This document shows positions 8,483 through 18,705 of a stretch of DNA of 64,000 nt, piece by piece. The position numbers were made by a program, and so were the translations under genes. The notes under the pieces were generated by a model, which ran no database searches, was not told where the DNA came from, and worked only from the letters and a program-made list of their open reading frames with translations. The first letter of the stretch is position 1. Every line of letters starts with the position of its first letter. The stretch covers positions 172,316 through 236,315 of the forward strand of contig DASXGW010000003.1 in NCBI GenBank assembly GCA_036488875.1. The letters are read 5' to 3'. Source of the stretch: Candidatus Baltobacteraceae bacterium (GTDB lineage Bacteria; Vulcanimicrobiota; Vulcanimicrobiia; Vulcanimicrobiales; Vulcanimicrobiaceae).

Positions 8483-8487
8483 ACCCC

Positions 8488-10770
8488 ATGCACCTCAACT
8501 GTATCGGCGGCGGACCCGCGGGGCTGTATTTCAGCCTCCTCGTCAAGCAGCGCTTCCCGGACTGGAAGATCCGCGTCGTCGAGCGCAACCGGCCTCTCGA
8601 CACGTTCGGCTGGGGCGTGGTCTTCTCGGACGCGACCTTGGATAATCTGCGCGTCGCCGACGAGCCGACGCACCGCGCGATCACGCAGGCCTTCGCCCAC
8701 TGGGACGACATCGACATCTTTTTCAAGGGCCGCAAGATCACGTCGGGCGGCCACGGCTTCTCCGGTATCGCGCGCAAACGGCTGCTGCAGATTCTGCAAG
8801 AACGCGCGGCCGGGGTCGGCGTCGACGTCGCTTTCCAAACCGAAGCCGACGACATCGAGAAGTATCGCGACTGCGATCTGCTCGTCGGCGCCGACGGTAT
8901 CAACAGCCGCGTTCGCCAAACGTACGCGGCGACGTTCCAGCCCGATCTCGACAAGCGCCTCTGCCGGTTCGTTTGGCTGGGAACGACCTGGCCGATCGAC
9001 GCGTTTACGTTCCTTTTCGAGGAGACCGAGCACGGCTGGTTCACCGTGCACGCCTATCGGTTCGACGAGCAGCTGAGCACGTTCATCGTCGAGTGCCGTG
9101 AGGAGACCTGGCTCGCGCACGGTCTCGACTCGGCCGGCACGGACGAGACGATCGCGTTCTGCCAGCGGCTGTTCGGACAGTACCTCGGGGGCCACACGCT
9201 GATGGCCAACTCCGCGCACCTGCGCGGCCGCGACTGGCTCAACTTCACCCGCGTGAGCAATGCGAGCTGGATCCATGAAAATGTGGTCCTGTTGGGCGAT
9301 GCGGCGCACACGGCCCACTTCTCGGTCGGCTCGGGAACCAAGCTAGCGATGGAAGACGCCATCGGCCTCGCCGACGCCCTGACCTCGCGGCGGGACCTCG
9401 GCGTCGCGCTCGAGGAGTACGTTAGCGCTCGGCGGCTTGAAGTGCTGAAACTTCAGAACGCCGCACGCAACTCGACGGAGTGGTTCGAAAACGTCGCTCG
9501 CTACGCCAGCTTGCCTGCCGAGCAGTTCGCGTACAGTCTGTTGACGCGCAGCCAGCGGATCGGTCACGAAAACCTGCGCCTGCGCGATACAACCTATGTC
9601 GAGGCAGTGGAACGCTGGTTCGCCGGTGAGAACGTAACCGAAGGGCGAGTTCCACCGATGTTCACGCCCATTGCTTTGCGTGGCCTCGAACTGCGCAACC
9701 GCGTTGTCGTGTCACCCATGGATATGTACAGCGCGGTCGACGGTTTTCCCAACGACTTCCACATGGTGCATCTCGGCACGCGAGCGCTTGGTGGGGCGGG
9801 GTTGGTCTTTACCGAGATGACGTGCGTGACGCGCGACGGCCGCATCTCTCCCGGGTGCACCGGCATGTATCTCGACGAGCACGTTCCGGCTTGGAAGCGC
9901 ATCGTGCATTTCGTGCACGAGTTTTCCAATGCGAAGATCTGCCTGCAGCTGGGCCATTCCGGACCGAAAGGCTCGACCAAGCTCATGTGGGAGGGCATGG
10001 ACGAACCGCTCGAGGCCGGCAACTGGCCGGTGGTCGGCCCGTCGGCCGTTCCGTACGCGCAAAGCCATCAAGTGCCGCGCGAGCTCAGCCGCTCGGAGAT
10101 GGACGAGATTCTGCGCGCGTTCGTGCGCGCGACCCAAATGGGCGTCGAGGCCGGCTTCGACATGGTCGAGCTGCACTGCGCGCACGGCTACTTGTTGTCG
10201 TCGTTTATCACGCCGCTGCGCAACCATCGCACCGACGAATACGGCGGGTCGCTGGAGAACCGGCTGCGCTATCCGTTAGAAATATTCGCGGCGATGCGCG
10301 CGGTATGGCCGCAAGAGCGTCCGATGTCGGTGCGCATTTCGGCAACCGATTGGGTCGACGGCGGCGTCGGCGGCGCCGATTCCGTCGAAATCGCACGCGC
10401 GTTCAAGGCGGCGGGTGCGGACCTCATCGACGTTTCGACCGGGCAAACCTCGCCCGACGCCAAACCCGTCTACGGCCGGATGTTTCAAACGCCGTACGCC
10501 GATCGCATTCGCAACGAGATCGGCATTGCCACGATGGCGGTCGGCAACATCACCGAAGCCGATCAAGTCAACGCGATTCTCGCCGCCGGCCGCGCCGACT
10601 TGGTCGCGCTCGGACGCCCGCATCTCGCCGATCCGTTCTGGACCTTGCACGCGGCGGCGCAGTTGGGTTACGAGCAGGCGCCGTGGCCGGTGCAGTACGT
10701 GCCCGGAAAACAACAGCTCGAACGGCTCGTGCAGCGCGCCAAGGAACAAGGATTGACGCATGCCATCTGA
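8488..10770 (+). CDS. abmA: Fused FAD monooxygenase / OYE-type reductase (2-aminobenzoyl-CoA monooxygenase/reductase-like)
   Basis: The 760-residue protein joins two flavoenzymes. Residues 1 to about 385 are a group A FAD monooxygenase with an N-terminal [10 protein letters not shown] motif and [14 protein letters not shown] near residue 270. From residue 391 ([14 protein letters not shown]) it is an old-yellow-enzyme NADH:flavin oxidoreductase with [17 protein letters not shown] and [13 protein letters not shown]. This fusion is characteristic of 2-aminobenzoyl-CoA monooxygenase/reductase, which hydroxylates and reduces the ring of anthraniloyl-CoA; databases also label it salicylyl-CoA 5-hydroxylase/oxidoreductase. 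The CoA ligase, hydratase, dehydrogenase and RidA genes at 17.9-23.7 kb support the former. No ribosome binding site precedes the ATG. The SDR gene overlaps its end. Confidence 0.88.
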   Translation: MHLNCIGGGPAGLYFSLLVKQRFPDWKIRVVERNRPLDTFGWGVVFSDATLDNLRVADEPTHRAITQAFAHWDDIDIFFKGRKITSGGHGFSGIARKRLLQILQERAAGVGVDVAFQTEADDIEKYRDCDLLVGADGINSRVRQTYAATFQPDLDKRLCRFVWLGTTWPIDAFTFLFEETEHGWFTVHAYRFDEQLSTFIVECREETWLAHGLDSAGTDETIAFCQRLFGQYLGGHTLMANSAHLRGRDWLNFTRVSNASWIHENVVLLGDAAHTAHFSVGSGTKLAMEDAIGLADALTSRRDLGVALEEYVSARRLEVLKLQNAARNSTEWFENVARYASLPAEQFAYSLLTRSQRIGHENLRLRDTTYVEAVERWFAGENVTEGRVPPMFTPIALRGLELRNRVVVSPMDMYSAVDGFPNDFHMVHLGTRALGGAGLVFTEMTCVTRDGRISPGCTGMYLDEHVPAWKRIVHFVHEFSNAKICLQLGHSGPKGSTKLMWEGMDEPLEAGNWPVVGPSAVPYAQSHQVPRELSRSEMDEILRAFVRATQMGVEAGFDMVELHCAHGYLLSSFITPLRNHRTDEYGGSLENRLRYPLEIFAAMRAVWPQERPMSVRISATDWVDGGVGGADSVEIARAFKAAGADLIDVSTGQTSPDAKPVYGRMFQTPYADRIRNEIGIATMAVGNITEADQVNAILAAGRADLVALGRPHLADPFWTLHAAAQLGYEQAPWPVQYVPGKQQLERLVQRAKEQGLTHAI

Positions 10771-11488
10771 GATTGCCGGCAAACACGCGCTGGTGACGGG
10801 CGGCGGCCGGGGCATCGGCCAGGCAATCGCCAAGGCGTTGGCCGAACGCGGCGCGCGGATTAGCATCGTCAGCCGCACGGTGCACGAACACGCCGGCGCG
10901 TCGGCCGACGTCACGAACGAAGATCAAGTCCGTCGCGCCTTCGAAGCCTGCCGCGAGAAGAACGGACCGATCGAGATTCTCGTCAACAACTCCGGCATCG
11001 CCGAATCCGCACCGCTCATGCGCACGGGTCTGGCAATGTGGGAACGCATCATGGCGACCAACGTCACTGGGACGTTTCTGTGCACGCGCGAGGCCGTCGA
11101 GGATATGCTGATCGCCAAGTGGGGACGCATCGTCAACGTTGCGAGCGTCGCGGGATTGGGGGGCGCCCCCTACGTCTCGGCGTATTGCGCGAGCAAACAC
11201 GCGGTCGTAGGATTCACGCGCTCGATCGCGGCCGAGTTCGAAGGCACGGGCGTCACCGCCAACGTCGTGTGTCCGGGCTACACCGAGACCGACATGATGC
11301 GCAAGGCCCTCGAGAACATCAAGAAGTTCACCGGCTGTACGGCAGAAGAAGCGCGCGAACGCCTCGCGAGCACCAACCCCGGCGGACGCATCGCGACCGT
11401 CGACGAGGTCGCCGAAGCGACGCTGGAGTTCGTCACCGGCGACCATAACGGCGCAGCCATGGTCGTCCCCGGGAACGTACTGGTTTAG
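10760..11488 (+). CDS. SDR dehydrogenase, likely 3-hydroxyacyl-CoA type in the aromatic-CoA pathway
   Basis: This 242-residue classical short-chain dehydrogenase has the cofactor motif [16 protein letters not shown], the [10 protein letters not shown] block, the catalytic Ser (VNVASVAG) and YCASK, and the CPGYTETDM segment. It overlaps the upstream fused oxygenase gene by 11 bases, with AAGGA seven bases before the ATG, so the two are translationally linked. In 2-aminobenzoyl-CoA clusters an SDR of this kind acts in the later beta-oxidation-like steps; the exact substrate is inferred from context. It ends just before a dispersed repeat. Confidence 0.85.
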   Translation: MPSEIAGKHALVTGGGRGIGQAIAKALAERGARISIVSRTVHEHAGASADVTNEDQVRRAFEACREKNGPIEILVNNSGIAESAPLMRTGLAMWERIMATNVTGTFLCTREAVEDMLIAKWGRIVNVASVAGLGGAPYVSAYCASKHAVVGFTRSIAAEFEGTGVTANVVCPGYTETDMMRKALENIKKFTGCTAEEARERLASTNPGGRIATVDEVAEATLEFVTGDHNGAAMVVPGNVLV

Positions 11489-11515
11489 TCGCCACTCACG
11501 CGACAGCTCCGCCAC

Positions 11516-11565
11516 TGTCATCCTGAGCGTAGCGCCCAAAGGGCGCGAAGTCGAAGGGCAGGCGC
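11516..11565 (+). repeat. 50-bp dispersed repeat with internal hairpin
   Basis: The element runs TGTCATCCTGAGCGTAGCGC then CC-AAA-GGGCGC and GAAGTCGAAGGGCAGGCGC. It is identical at 49 of 50 positions to the copy at 31201-31250, and GCGCCC/GGGCGC forms a 6-bp stem. It occupies the gap between the SDR and the lipoprotein gene. Confidence 0.8.
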
Positions 11566-11590
11566 ATCTTCGCACGGTAAGGGAGTAGCA

Positions 11591-12568
11591 ATGAAGGGTC
11601 GGGTGTATCTCTTCGTATTGCTTGGTATTAGCGCGCTTTCAGCGTGCCAAAGCTCTACGCCGGCAACACCGGCAGTACCGTCGATGGTCACGGATGCAAC
11701 CGTGACAACCGCGTGGGGAAAACTCGTCGACGATCCGTCGGGCAAACCGTTACGCGGCGTACGCGTTGCGCTGGAACCGTGGAAGCCGTGCCGTGCGGAG
11801 CCGAACGTTCCATGGGCCTCCAAGACTCAGAAGCCGTGGAAGCAGCACGAGACGCTCGTGTGTCCGAACGCGCTCGCCACCGTCAAAACGCAAGTCGATG
11901 GGAGATTTTCCTTTAGGGCGCCTGCGGGACACTATTTGCTCGTCATCGGCAGCGACGATCCGAGCGATCTTACACGCCCAACGATTCACGACCAGATTTG
12001 GCTTAAGGGCGGCTCGCAGCATCTGCTCGCGCCGACGCCTTGTCCGACGCTCTATCCGCCAGGAAAGGTTCCCGCGGGCGCGCGCTGCTTGCCGCCGATT
12101 CCGCAAATTACGTTTCCCTCGCCGGAACGCAGCACCGACTACCGTTTGGTGACGATATCCCACTGGGAGAAGCCCTGCATCCGCGCCTTCGACTCGTATC
12201 GCGCCAAATGGAATCTCGACCCGGCGGTCGTCGACGAATGGCTAACGGAAAACAATCGCGCCCAAATTAGGGAGGTGCGTTCGCCGCATTTCCATCCTTG
12301 GGACGGCAACGCAAATATCACAAGCGGTTTCGTATTCCAGCCTTCAGGAGATAAAGACTGCGCCTTAAGCTTAATGAAGCTCGCCGGCGCTTTCGAAGTC
12401 GGCGTCGCAGGAACGCTCAGCTACTCCGCTGATCCACGCTCGCGCTGGGTGGCTGCGCTCAACCAAGCTCTGATAAATGGAAGACCGCAAGACGTCTGGA
12501 TTAGCAACGGCGAGTATCCGCGAGATCCCCGCAACTGGAAAGACCGATTGTATCCAAGCTGGCCTTAG
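11591..12568 (+). CDS. Lipoprotein with a carboxypeptidase-regulatory-like domain
   Basis: The 325-residue protein has a lipoprotein signal peptide ending in LSAC (Cys19). Residues about 40-115 look like a carboxypeptidase-regulatory-like beta-sandwich (GKLVDDPSGKPLRGVRVALE then VDGRFSFRAPAGHYLLVIG). The C-terminal half, with FDSYRAKWNLDPAVVDEW and SRWVAALNQALINGRP, is unrecognised. Several cysteines could form disulphides in the periplasm. The gene is alone, between a repeat and a convergent pseudopilin gene. Function is unknown. Confidence 0.68.
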   Translation: MKGRVYLFVLLGISALSACQSSTPATPAVPSMVTDATVTTAWGKLVDDPSGKPLRGVRVALEPWKPCRAEPNVPWASKTQKPWKQHETLVCPNALATVKTQVDGRFSFRAPAGHYLLVIGSDDPSDLTRPTIHDQIWLKGGSQHLLAPTPCPTLYPPGKVPAGARCLPPIPQITFPSPERSTDYRLVTISHWEKPCIRAFDSYRAKWNLDPAVVDEWLTENNRAQIREVRSPHFHPWDGNANITSGFVFQPSGDKDCALSLMKLAGAFEVGVAGTLSYSADPRSRWVAALNQALINGRPQDVWISNGEYPRDPRNWKDRLYPSWP

Positions 12569-12571
12569 GTA

Positions 12572-14761
12572 TCAACCGCCATAGCCTGCACCCTGGTCGA
12601 ACGTGCAGCCTGCCTTTACATTGGCAGGTAGTGTGCTTTCGCCGAGGGTCAAAGAAGATGTAGGCGTCCAGGCCAACAGCGGGTAATCATCCTCTCCAGT
12701 CGACCCGGTATAGACATCGGCAGTGAAATTGATATTGTAGGGAACCGTTGCGCAGCCGGTTTGCCGGCCCGCGCTATCATATGTCGGGGTCTCGCGGTTT
12801 TGCCAAGTGCTCCACGTTCCCGCACTCGGGCTGTATTTGTATACCTCATCGGCGTAGTAGTATGTGATACAGTTATTGTTGCCGCAGGCGATAGGATTAC
12901 TGCTGTTATCGTACTTCCACCATTGACCGATCGCTTCGGCGTAGCAAACGCTACCACTCGCGCAAGGCTGGATAACCTCTGCGGCAATCGTGTTTGTCGA
13001 ACTTACCGTTCCGTTACTGTCCGTGAGAGCAAAGTAGCATTGTGACTGTGATGCCTCCGCGGACCCAATCAGGCTCGCGGTCGGCCCCGCGGCGCTATTG
13101 CCCTGCCATGACCAAGAGAGCGAGTTCGAGGGACAAAAGATCTGATCGGACACGCGCGAGGTCAAGAAACTGCCTGAGTAGCCCACCTCGTTCACCAAAA
13201 CGCTGACTGACTTGCCCGTGCCGAACTTCATATCGACGGCTGCTTCGCCACTTTGACCCTTGTTGTACACCATGCATCCGTTGCTGTCGGTGCCGTATGG
13301 TCCAGTTGAGCCTTGATTTGAGAATGGCGCCGTGTCGCTCGCGTCGGGCGTTCCGAACGTATCGTTCGTGTACGCGCGCGGCTGATCGATCGCGCAGGGA
13401 CCGACCGCAAATCCCGGCATCGGATAGCGTACCGCGCGCGGCCAGGTGTCGACCTCAGCGCTGCCGATGTTCGCGTTGAACGCGATGCCTTCACCGCGCT
13501 GCGATCCGGGATACTGATCGTAAATCGTTCCGCCGCAGTCGATCGGCGATCCGGGCACGGTGACCAGCAGCAGCGTGATGCTCGCCGTCGCCGGTTTCGA
13601 CGATGGCGCACCCGGGGTCGTTCCGCTTGCCGCCGACGCCTTGACGTAGGGCGAGCACGCCGCATCCAACGACACTGCCGGTACCAACGCTTCGCTATCG
13701 TACGTCTTTGATAGTGGAATCGTCACCGCGCTGCCCTTCGTGGGAAAATCAGTGCTCGGCAGCGACATCGGCGAGCTGAGATGGGTGTACGTCTTTGCGC
13801 CGTACGCCGCCGAGAGCCAGCCCATGACTTGTACGCTCGTATCCGCCTGCTGTCCGTAATCGTCGGCAATCGTCGCGGTGCAGAGTCCTTCACCGGCGGG
13901 ATCGAGCGGAAAGGCCGCGGGTGCATCGTTCATGCTGTCCGACGAGTTCGGGTACGAATATGGCGTGCTCGGCGGCGGAGTGGGCGTTGCTTTGGCCTCG
14001 GCGGCCGAATACGCCGGCGAGTACGGCGACGGCAGGACGTTGGGAAACGCCGCGACGCCGCTTCCGCACGCAAAGCCCGTCGCCGCAAACCAGTGGGTGT
14101 ATCCCCATTCGGTCGCGACGAACGTTTGCTGCGCGTCAGCGGGCCAATGATAGACCAACGCTGCCGGGGTTACGATCGGAACGTTCGGCGTCGGCGACGG
14201 ATTCGGTAATCCGGGTGCGCTCGCCACGCTCGACGTGCAGGCCAAGGTGCGGGTTGCGGTCGCACCCGACGGCGCGGAGAACGTTAACACGAACCCGCCC
14301 GTCGGACACGCCGGCTCGGCCGCGATCGAGGTAAACGTCGCGTTTCCGTTCGCATCGACCGTGGGATACGCAGGCTTACCGCTGACGTGTCCAGACGCGC
14401 CGAAGAAGATCGCGAACGGGGGCGCGCCTAGCGACTTCTCGGAAATGCTCGCATCGCTCGTGACCGGCATCGCGGTCGTGGGCTGTACGGCGTTGGTCGC
14501 ACTCGGACGGCCGGCGTAGACGCGCAGTGTAAAGCCGCTGCGGCCGGTAATCGGCGCGAAGACGAGGGTCGCTCCGTTCGACGACGTCGCCGCCAGCGCA
14601 CGCGCAGTACTCATTGCCGCGTCGTAATCGTTTGTGGCTTGCGCGAGCGCCCCCGGATGCAGTCCCATCATCCAGAAGCCGCCGGCGACCAGCAGCGTCG
14701 CGACGATCGCACACGCGACGATTGTTTCGATCAGCGTGAAACCGCGTTGACCTTCTCGCAT
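12572..14761 (-). CDS. Very large prepilin-like secreted protein
   Basis: The N-terminus MREGQRGFTLIETIVACAIV carries a perfect type IV prepilin cleavage site (G|FTLIE) followed by the hydrophobic helix, so PilD-type peptidase processing is expected. Normal minor pilins are 130-250 residues, whereas this one is about 729. After the helix comes a long Ser/Thr/Pro/Ala-rich body with linkers such as PSPTPN and PTPPPSTP, and a cysteine-containing C-terminal half. ATG 14761 was chosen over a TTG at 14782 because it gives a short, normal leader. No pilus assembly genes are adjacent. It may be a surface adhesin displayed on a pilus or pseudopilus. Confidence 0.72.
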   Translation of the reverse strand: MREGQRGFTLIETIVACAIVATLLVAGGFWMMGLHPGALAQATNDYDAAMSTARALAATSSNGATLVFAPITGRSGFTLRVYAGRPSATNAVQPTTAMPVTSDASISEKSLGAPPFAIFFGASGHVSGKPAYPTVDANGNATFTSIAAEPACPTGGFVLTFSAPSGATATRTLACTSSVASAPGLPNPSPTPNVPIVTPAALVYHWPADAQQTFVATEWGYTHWFAATGFACGSGVAAFPNVLPSPYSPAYSAAEAKATPTPPPSTPYSYPNSSDSMNDAPAAFPLDPAGEGLCTATIADDYGQQADTSVQVMGWLSAAYGAKTYTHLSSPMSLPSTDFPTKGSAVTIPLSKTYDSEALVPAVSLDAACSPYVKASAASGTTPGAPSSKPATASITLLLVTVPGSPIDCGGTIYDQYPGSQRGEGIAFNANIGSAEVDTWPRAVRYPMPGFAVGPCAIDQPRAYTNDTFGTPDASDTAPFSNQGSTGPYGTDSNGCMVYNKGQSGEAAVDMKFGTGKSVSVLVNEVGYSGSFLTSRVSDQIFCPSNSLSWSWQGNSAAGPTASLIGSAEASQSQCYFALTDSNGTVSSTNTIAAEVIQPCASGSVCYAEAIGQWWKYDNSSNPIACGNNNCITYYYADEVYKYSPSAGTWSTWQNRETPTYDSAGRQTGCATVPYNINFTADVYTGSTGEDDYPLLAWTPTSSLTLGESTLPANVKAGCTFDQGAGYGG

Positions 14762-14796
14762 ACCACGAGAAGGTGCCCGCAATCAGCCCGGCGAGG

Positions 14797-16335
14797 CTAA
14801 GCGCCGTACCAGCGCAGGTGCGGCCAGATCTGGGAAAGCGGTGCGACCGGGTCGCGGCAGAGGTAAATCGGCGCCGGACCCTCGACCACCCAGCGATACG
14901 GCTCGGACGACGTCGCGACCAGGGTGACGTTGCGGTAGTACTTGCGCAAAATGTCGATGCGCGACGCACCGATCGCAAGCATCGTCGAGCCGTCATAGCC
15001 GTGGATGCCCCACAGATAGTAGTTGTTCTGACTCGAGATGACCGTCGGCAATCCGTATCGCTGGCCGAAGAAATCGAGCGCGCCGGCATCACCGTACGTG
15101 TCGGCGTAAATCGCCGTGCGCCGGCGAACGTCGAGCGGCAGTTTGAAATACTGTACGGCCACGTCGTGCGCCAGGCGCCCCCAGCCGAACTCTTCGGCGA
15201 ATACCGGCTGCACCAGATGTGCCGGCGTCCCGTTGGATCCGGTGAGTCCGAGGCGTTGACTGTACGTGACGAGCGCGTCGACCGGCAGAATCGGCAGCGA
15301 GAGCGGCATCGCAAGGATTCCGACGGCGATCACCGCGCCGAGCTGCGCGTACCGAAACGCGACGGCCGCGCGCTCGATCACGATCGCGCCGAAGGCAAAG
15401 AGCGATGCGTACATGCCGACGATGTAATAGCCTTTGGCGTTGAGCGCTGCCGCGACGATGAAGACGAAGATATAGGCATAGGTGACGAATCGCATGTCGC
15501 GCACGCGCGAAAGCACGAACGGCGCGCACAGGCCGGCGATCCAAATCGGCGCCGAAACGGGATTGAGATAGAGCAGTTGCTCGAGCGCAAAGGCGCGTGC
15601 GTTGGTCCAGAAACTGACGTATTCTAGCGCGACGCCGTTTTGGAAGGTGGGCCGATGCGACGCGTCGCCCTGGAGAACGGTGACGATCGGCCAGCCGTGG
15701 GAGGCTTGCCACAAGATGTTGGGCAGCAGCGCCAGGATCGCGGTCAAGGTCGCGATTGCTAGCCACGGCGTGTTGAGGACCCGCCGCTCGCGCGTCAACG
15801 ACAGCCCGGCCAGTAAGGCGACGGCCAGCAGCGCGATGGAGTACTTCGCGTACCCGCCGAGTACCACCGCGCCCGCGGCGGCCATCCACCATTGCTGCGT
15901 GTGCAACGTGTCTTGCCGCACGATGTTGCTGACGAGACGAATGCACGCGTAGACGAGCAACGTCCAGGTGAGCGGCTCGAACGACGACGTCGTTAACGTG
16001 TTGCCGAGCAGCAGATACGCCGGCGCGAGCATCGTTGCAAGGCCGGTAAGGATTTGCGCGAAGCGGCCGCCGCCGAGCTCGTTGGTCATCGCGACGGCGA
16101 AAAACACGGTCAGCGCTGCGGCGACGATGGGCAGAATCCGCAGCGCCGTGAGTTCGTATCCCGTCGGCATGGAGAGCAAGGCCGCAAGCGCAACGAGCGG
16201 CGGCTGATCGACGTAGCCCCACGCCAGGTGCTTCGAACAGGCGATGAAGTAGAGCTCGTCGCGAAAGTAGCCGTATCGCCACGCCGTGCCGAGATGCAGC
16301 ATCTCGGCTACGATCCCGAGGATGCCTTCGATCAT
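14797..16335 (-). CDS. GT39-like membrane glycosyltransferase
   Basis: The 512-residue protein has about 10-12 transmembrane segments. The first periplasmic loop contains YFRDELYFIACSKHLAWGYVDQPPL, the acidic DE plus aromatic/Pro pattern of ArnT/PMT (GT39/GT83) lipid-linked glycosyltransferases. A C-terminal soluble domain follows (near ADTYGDAGALDFFGQRYGLP). Such enzymes move a sugar from a polyprenyl-phosphate donor to lipids or proteins on the periplasmic side. The ATG overlaps the upstream gene by four bases (ATGA), so both are one operon. The acceptor is unknown; the adjacent large pilin-like protein is a candidate by proximity only. Confidence 0.78.
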   Translation of the reverse strand: MIEGILGIVAEMLHLGTAWRYGYFRDELYFIACSKHLAWGYVDQPPLVALAALLSMPTGYELTALRILPIVAAALTVFFAVAMTNELGGGRFAQILTGLATMLAPAYLLLGNTLTTSSFEPLTWTLLVYACIRLVSNIVRQDTLHTQQWWMAAAGAVVLGGYAKYSIALLAVALLAGLSLTRERRVLNTPWLAIATLTAILALLPNILWQASHGWPIVTVLQGDASHRPTFQNGVALEYVSFWTNARAFALEQLLYLNPVSAPIWIAGLCAPFVLSRVRDMRFVTYAYIFVFIVAAALNAKGYYIVGMYASLFAFGAIVIERAAVAFRYAQLGAVIAVGILAMPLSLPILPVDALVTYSQRLGLTGSNGTPAHLVQPVFAEEFGWGRLAHDVAVQYFKLPLDVRRRTAIYADTYGDAGALDFFGQRYGLPTVISSQNNYYLWGIHGYDGSTMLAIGASRIDILRKYYRNVTLVATSSEPYRWVVEGPAPIYLCRDPVAPLSQIWPHLRWYGA

Positions 16336-17366
16336 GCGCGCCGCGCGCTCCCAAGCAATCCGAGCGCGAACCCGCAGACTCCCGACCACAACCATGCGCC
16401 CAGCGCGATGTTCCAATCCCACCAGAGGCCGTCGGCCAGCAATGTCGCGACGAGATAGACGCCGATGTACGTCATCGGCACGAGCGCCGCGAACCAGAGA
16501 AAGGTGTTGCGCCGCGGCTGCGGATCGTAGCGCGCCACGAACGCGTCGGCGACGATGCCGGCGCACAACGATTGCGCGACGGTCACGAGCAGCAACGGCG
16601 TTTGGTTGGTAAAGGCCGCGGCCGCCGGAATATTGCCGAGCAAATACAGAATGGTGAGCGTGCCGAACTTCAGCCGCGTGCGAACTGCGGCCCAGAGCCC
16701 GAGTCCGGCCATCACGCTGCTTTGGAAGATCACGACCAGCACGCCGAGCGACACTTTGTAATAGCCGAAGGCAAGTGCGGTAAAGTAGGACGCTTGAAAC
16801 GGTGCGATCGGCGGCGGCGCGTTGGTGCGGCCGGCTGCGGGATCGAACGCGTACGCGGTTCCGAAGTGCACGAGGATGAGCCAGGTCGCTAATCCGAGCG
16901 CGAGCGGCAGTTGCCGAGCGAACGTTGCCGGCGTGCGGTCGGCGATCACTGAGCGGATCGGGCCGCTCGACAGAAAGAAAATGCCGAGCCCCAACGCTTG
17001 ATGCGTCGGGCTCAAGAGCGCGTCGACGCCCTCTTCGATACCCAGGATAAGGTGCCACATCATATCGCCGATGCCTGCGACGATGAAGATCGGAATCCCG
17101 AGCAGCGCGAGACGATATGGGCGCGGGACGGTATCGATCCAACGATATCCGCGCAGGCGATTGCGCGCGATAAACACGGCGAGCACGACGATCATCGCCA
17201 GCATGCCCGAGTAGAACACGCCGTGATACGGCGTAAAGAACGACTCGACGGGAACGTGACCATGGGCCCAGGCGTCGAGGAAGAAGCCGCTTGCAATCCA
17301 GACGCTGCACGCTCCGACGGCATAATCGAAGCCGAGGCTGCGTGGTACTGCCCGCTCCTGCTGCAT
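16332..17366 (-). CDS. Histidine-rich polytopic membrane protein, family member 1
   Basis: The 344-residue protein starts MQQERAVPRSL and has about 9-10 hydrophobic segments. Conserved polar residues sit at membrane edges: DAWAHGHV, FFTPYHGVFYSG, GDMMWHLILGIEEGVDALLSP then THQ. The same blocks occur in the N-terminal half of the protein encoded at 33480-35327 (MQHERAQ, DGWAHAHGEV, FLTPWHAVLYGAM, AWWHTMFGIETGIALLISP), so these are paralogues. The paired histidines could bind metal or haem, but I do not recognise a named family. It is translationally coupled to the glycosyltransferase. Confidence 0.65.
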   Translation of the reverse strand: MQQERAVPRSLGFDYAVGACSVWIASGFFLDAWAHGHVPVESFFTPYHGVFYSGMLAMIVVLAVFIARNRLRGYRWIDTVPRPYRLALLGIPIFIVAGIGDMMWHLILGIEEGVDALLSPTHQALGLGIFFLSSGPIRSVIADRTPATFARQLPLALGLATWLILVHFGTAYAFDPAAGRTNAPPPIAPFQASYFTALAFGYYKVSLGVLVVIFQSSVMAGLGLWAAVRTRLKFGTLTILYLLGNIPAAAAFTNQTPLLLVTVAQSLCAGIVADAFVARYDPQPRRNTFLWFAALVPMTYIGVYLVATLLADGLWWDWNIALGAWLWSGVCGFALGLLGSARRA

Positions 17367-17445
17367 TGGCGAAGCCTTTAGTGACGGCGTTCGGCGCGTC
17401 CTTGCTAGGCAGGAAAAGGCGAACTTCGGTCAGACCAGGACCGCA

Positions 17446-17907
17446 ATGACTCGCGTGCTCGTGGCCTGCCTCTCGTTGCTGTGCGCCGCCGCATGCGCGT
17501 CCCCGCCGCCGCCCGTGCCGGACAACGTTTCCGTAGGCCCGGTAGCGTTCAGTGGGTCAATCGAGCATCTTCGAGCGGCTCGGGAACCGATCGTCGCACC
17601 AAATGACGCGCCGCCGCAGATAAAAGGCATGCATTTCAATACGCTGGACTTGTGCCGGCAAGCACGCGGCGAATGCCTGGATTTTTGGAGGGGCAGCGTT
17701 TTAACCAGCACGAACGTCGCGTCGGTCGAAGTACGCACGAACCTCTTTTCCATCAACGTCCCTCGCACCGATTTTGGGAAGTTCGCGTTCAAGGTTGACG
17801 TCCTCGACGTGCCGCCCATCTTCATTCGCGACTATCGACTGCGTGTGATCGCACGCAACAGCGCCGGCGTCGCCGTCGAAGAAGACATGCCCTTCCACAT
17901 CCGCTAG
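17446..17907 (+). CDS. Small lipoprotein of unknown function
   Basis: This 153-residue product has a short signal peptide with the lipobox CAAAC (Cys17), then a Pro-rich linker and a beta-rich domain (FAFKVDVLDVPPIFIRDYRLRV). Two further cysteines near residues 70-77 may pair. It sits six bases before the enoyl-CoA hydratase gene, so it may share that operon, although a lipoprotein has no obvious place in the pathway. No family was recognised. Confidence 0.6.
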   Translation: MTRVLVACLSLLCAAACASPPPPVPDNVSVGPVAFSGSIEHLRAAREPIVAPNDAPPQIKGMHFNTLDLCRQARGECLDFWRGSVLTSTNVASVEVRTNLFSINVPRTDFGKFAFKVDVLDVPPIFIRDYRLRVIARNSAGVAVEEDMPFHIR

Positions 17908-17913
17908 GAGAGT

Positions 17914-18705
17914 ATGAGTACTAAAGCCGGCTACGCGGTTGACGGCCGAGTTCTCACCATTACGCTCGACCGCCCGGAGCGCAAGAACCCGCTGACGTTC
18001 GAGCTGTACGCGCAGCTGCGCGACAAGTTTCGCGCGCTCGCGACCGACGCGAGCGTAAAAGTGGTCGTGCTCACCGGCGCGGGTGAAAACTTCTGTTCGG
18101 GCGGTGACGTGCACGACATCATCGGGCCGCTGACCCAGCGATCGAGCGCCGAGTTGCTCGAGTTCACGCAGATGACCGGCGACCTCGTCAAAGCGATGCG
18201 CGCCTGCCCGCAGCCGATCGTCGCCGCGGTCGACGGGGTCTGCGCGGGCGCCGGTGCGATTCTCGCGATGGCGTCGGATTTGCGCTACGGCACGGAACGC
18301 GCGAAAGTCGCGTTTCTGTTCGTGCGCGTCGGCTTAGCCGGGTGCGACATGGGCGCCTGCGCCATCTTGCCGCGCATCATCGGGCTCGGCCGCGCGAGCG
18401 AGTTGCTCTACACCGGAAAAGCGATGACCGCGGCGCAAGCGTTACACTGGGGCTTTTTCAACGAGCTCTGTCTGCCGGACGAACTGCTTATGCGCGCGCA
18501 GCAGGCGGCTCACGAACTCGCATCGGGTCCCACGTTCGCGCACGCTATGACCAAGAAGATGCTGCACGAGGAGTGGGCGATGCCGCTGGACGGTGCCATC
18601 GACGCAGAAGCGCGCGCCCAAGCGATTTGCATGGAGACCAATGACTTCAAGCGCGCCTACGAGGCGTTCGCCGCAAAGAAGACGCCGGAGTTCGCAGGAG
18701 ACTGA
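17914..18705 (+). CDS. Enoyl-CoA hydratase family protein of the aromatic-CoA cluster
   Basis: This 263-residue crotonase-fold enzyme has [17 protein letters not shown] and [18 protein letters not shown], which supply the two oxyanion-hole backbone NH groups, and the helical C-terminus that closes the active site. The start follows GAGAGT. Its TGA overlaps the ATG of the acyl-CoA dehydrogenase gene, and the CoA ligase follows, so the three form one operon with the expected activities for activation and beta-oxidation-like processing of an aromatic acid. The natural substrate is inferred, not read. Confidence 0.87.
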   Translation: MSTKAGYAVDGRVLTITLDRPERKNPLTFELYAQLRDKFRALATDASVKVVVLTGAGENFCSGGDVHDIIGPLTQRSSAELLEFTQMTGDLVKAMRACPQPIVAAVDGVCAGAGAILAMASDLRYGTERAKVAFLFVRVGLAGCDMGACAILPRIIGLGRASELLYTGKAMTAAQALHWGFFNELCLPDELLMRAQQAAHELASGPTFAHAMTKKMLHEEWAMPLDGAIDAEARAQAICMETNDFKRAYEAFAAKKTPEFAGD

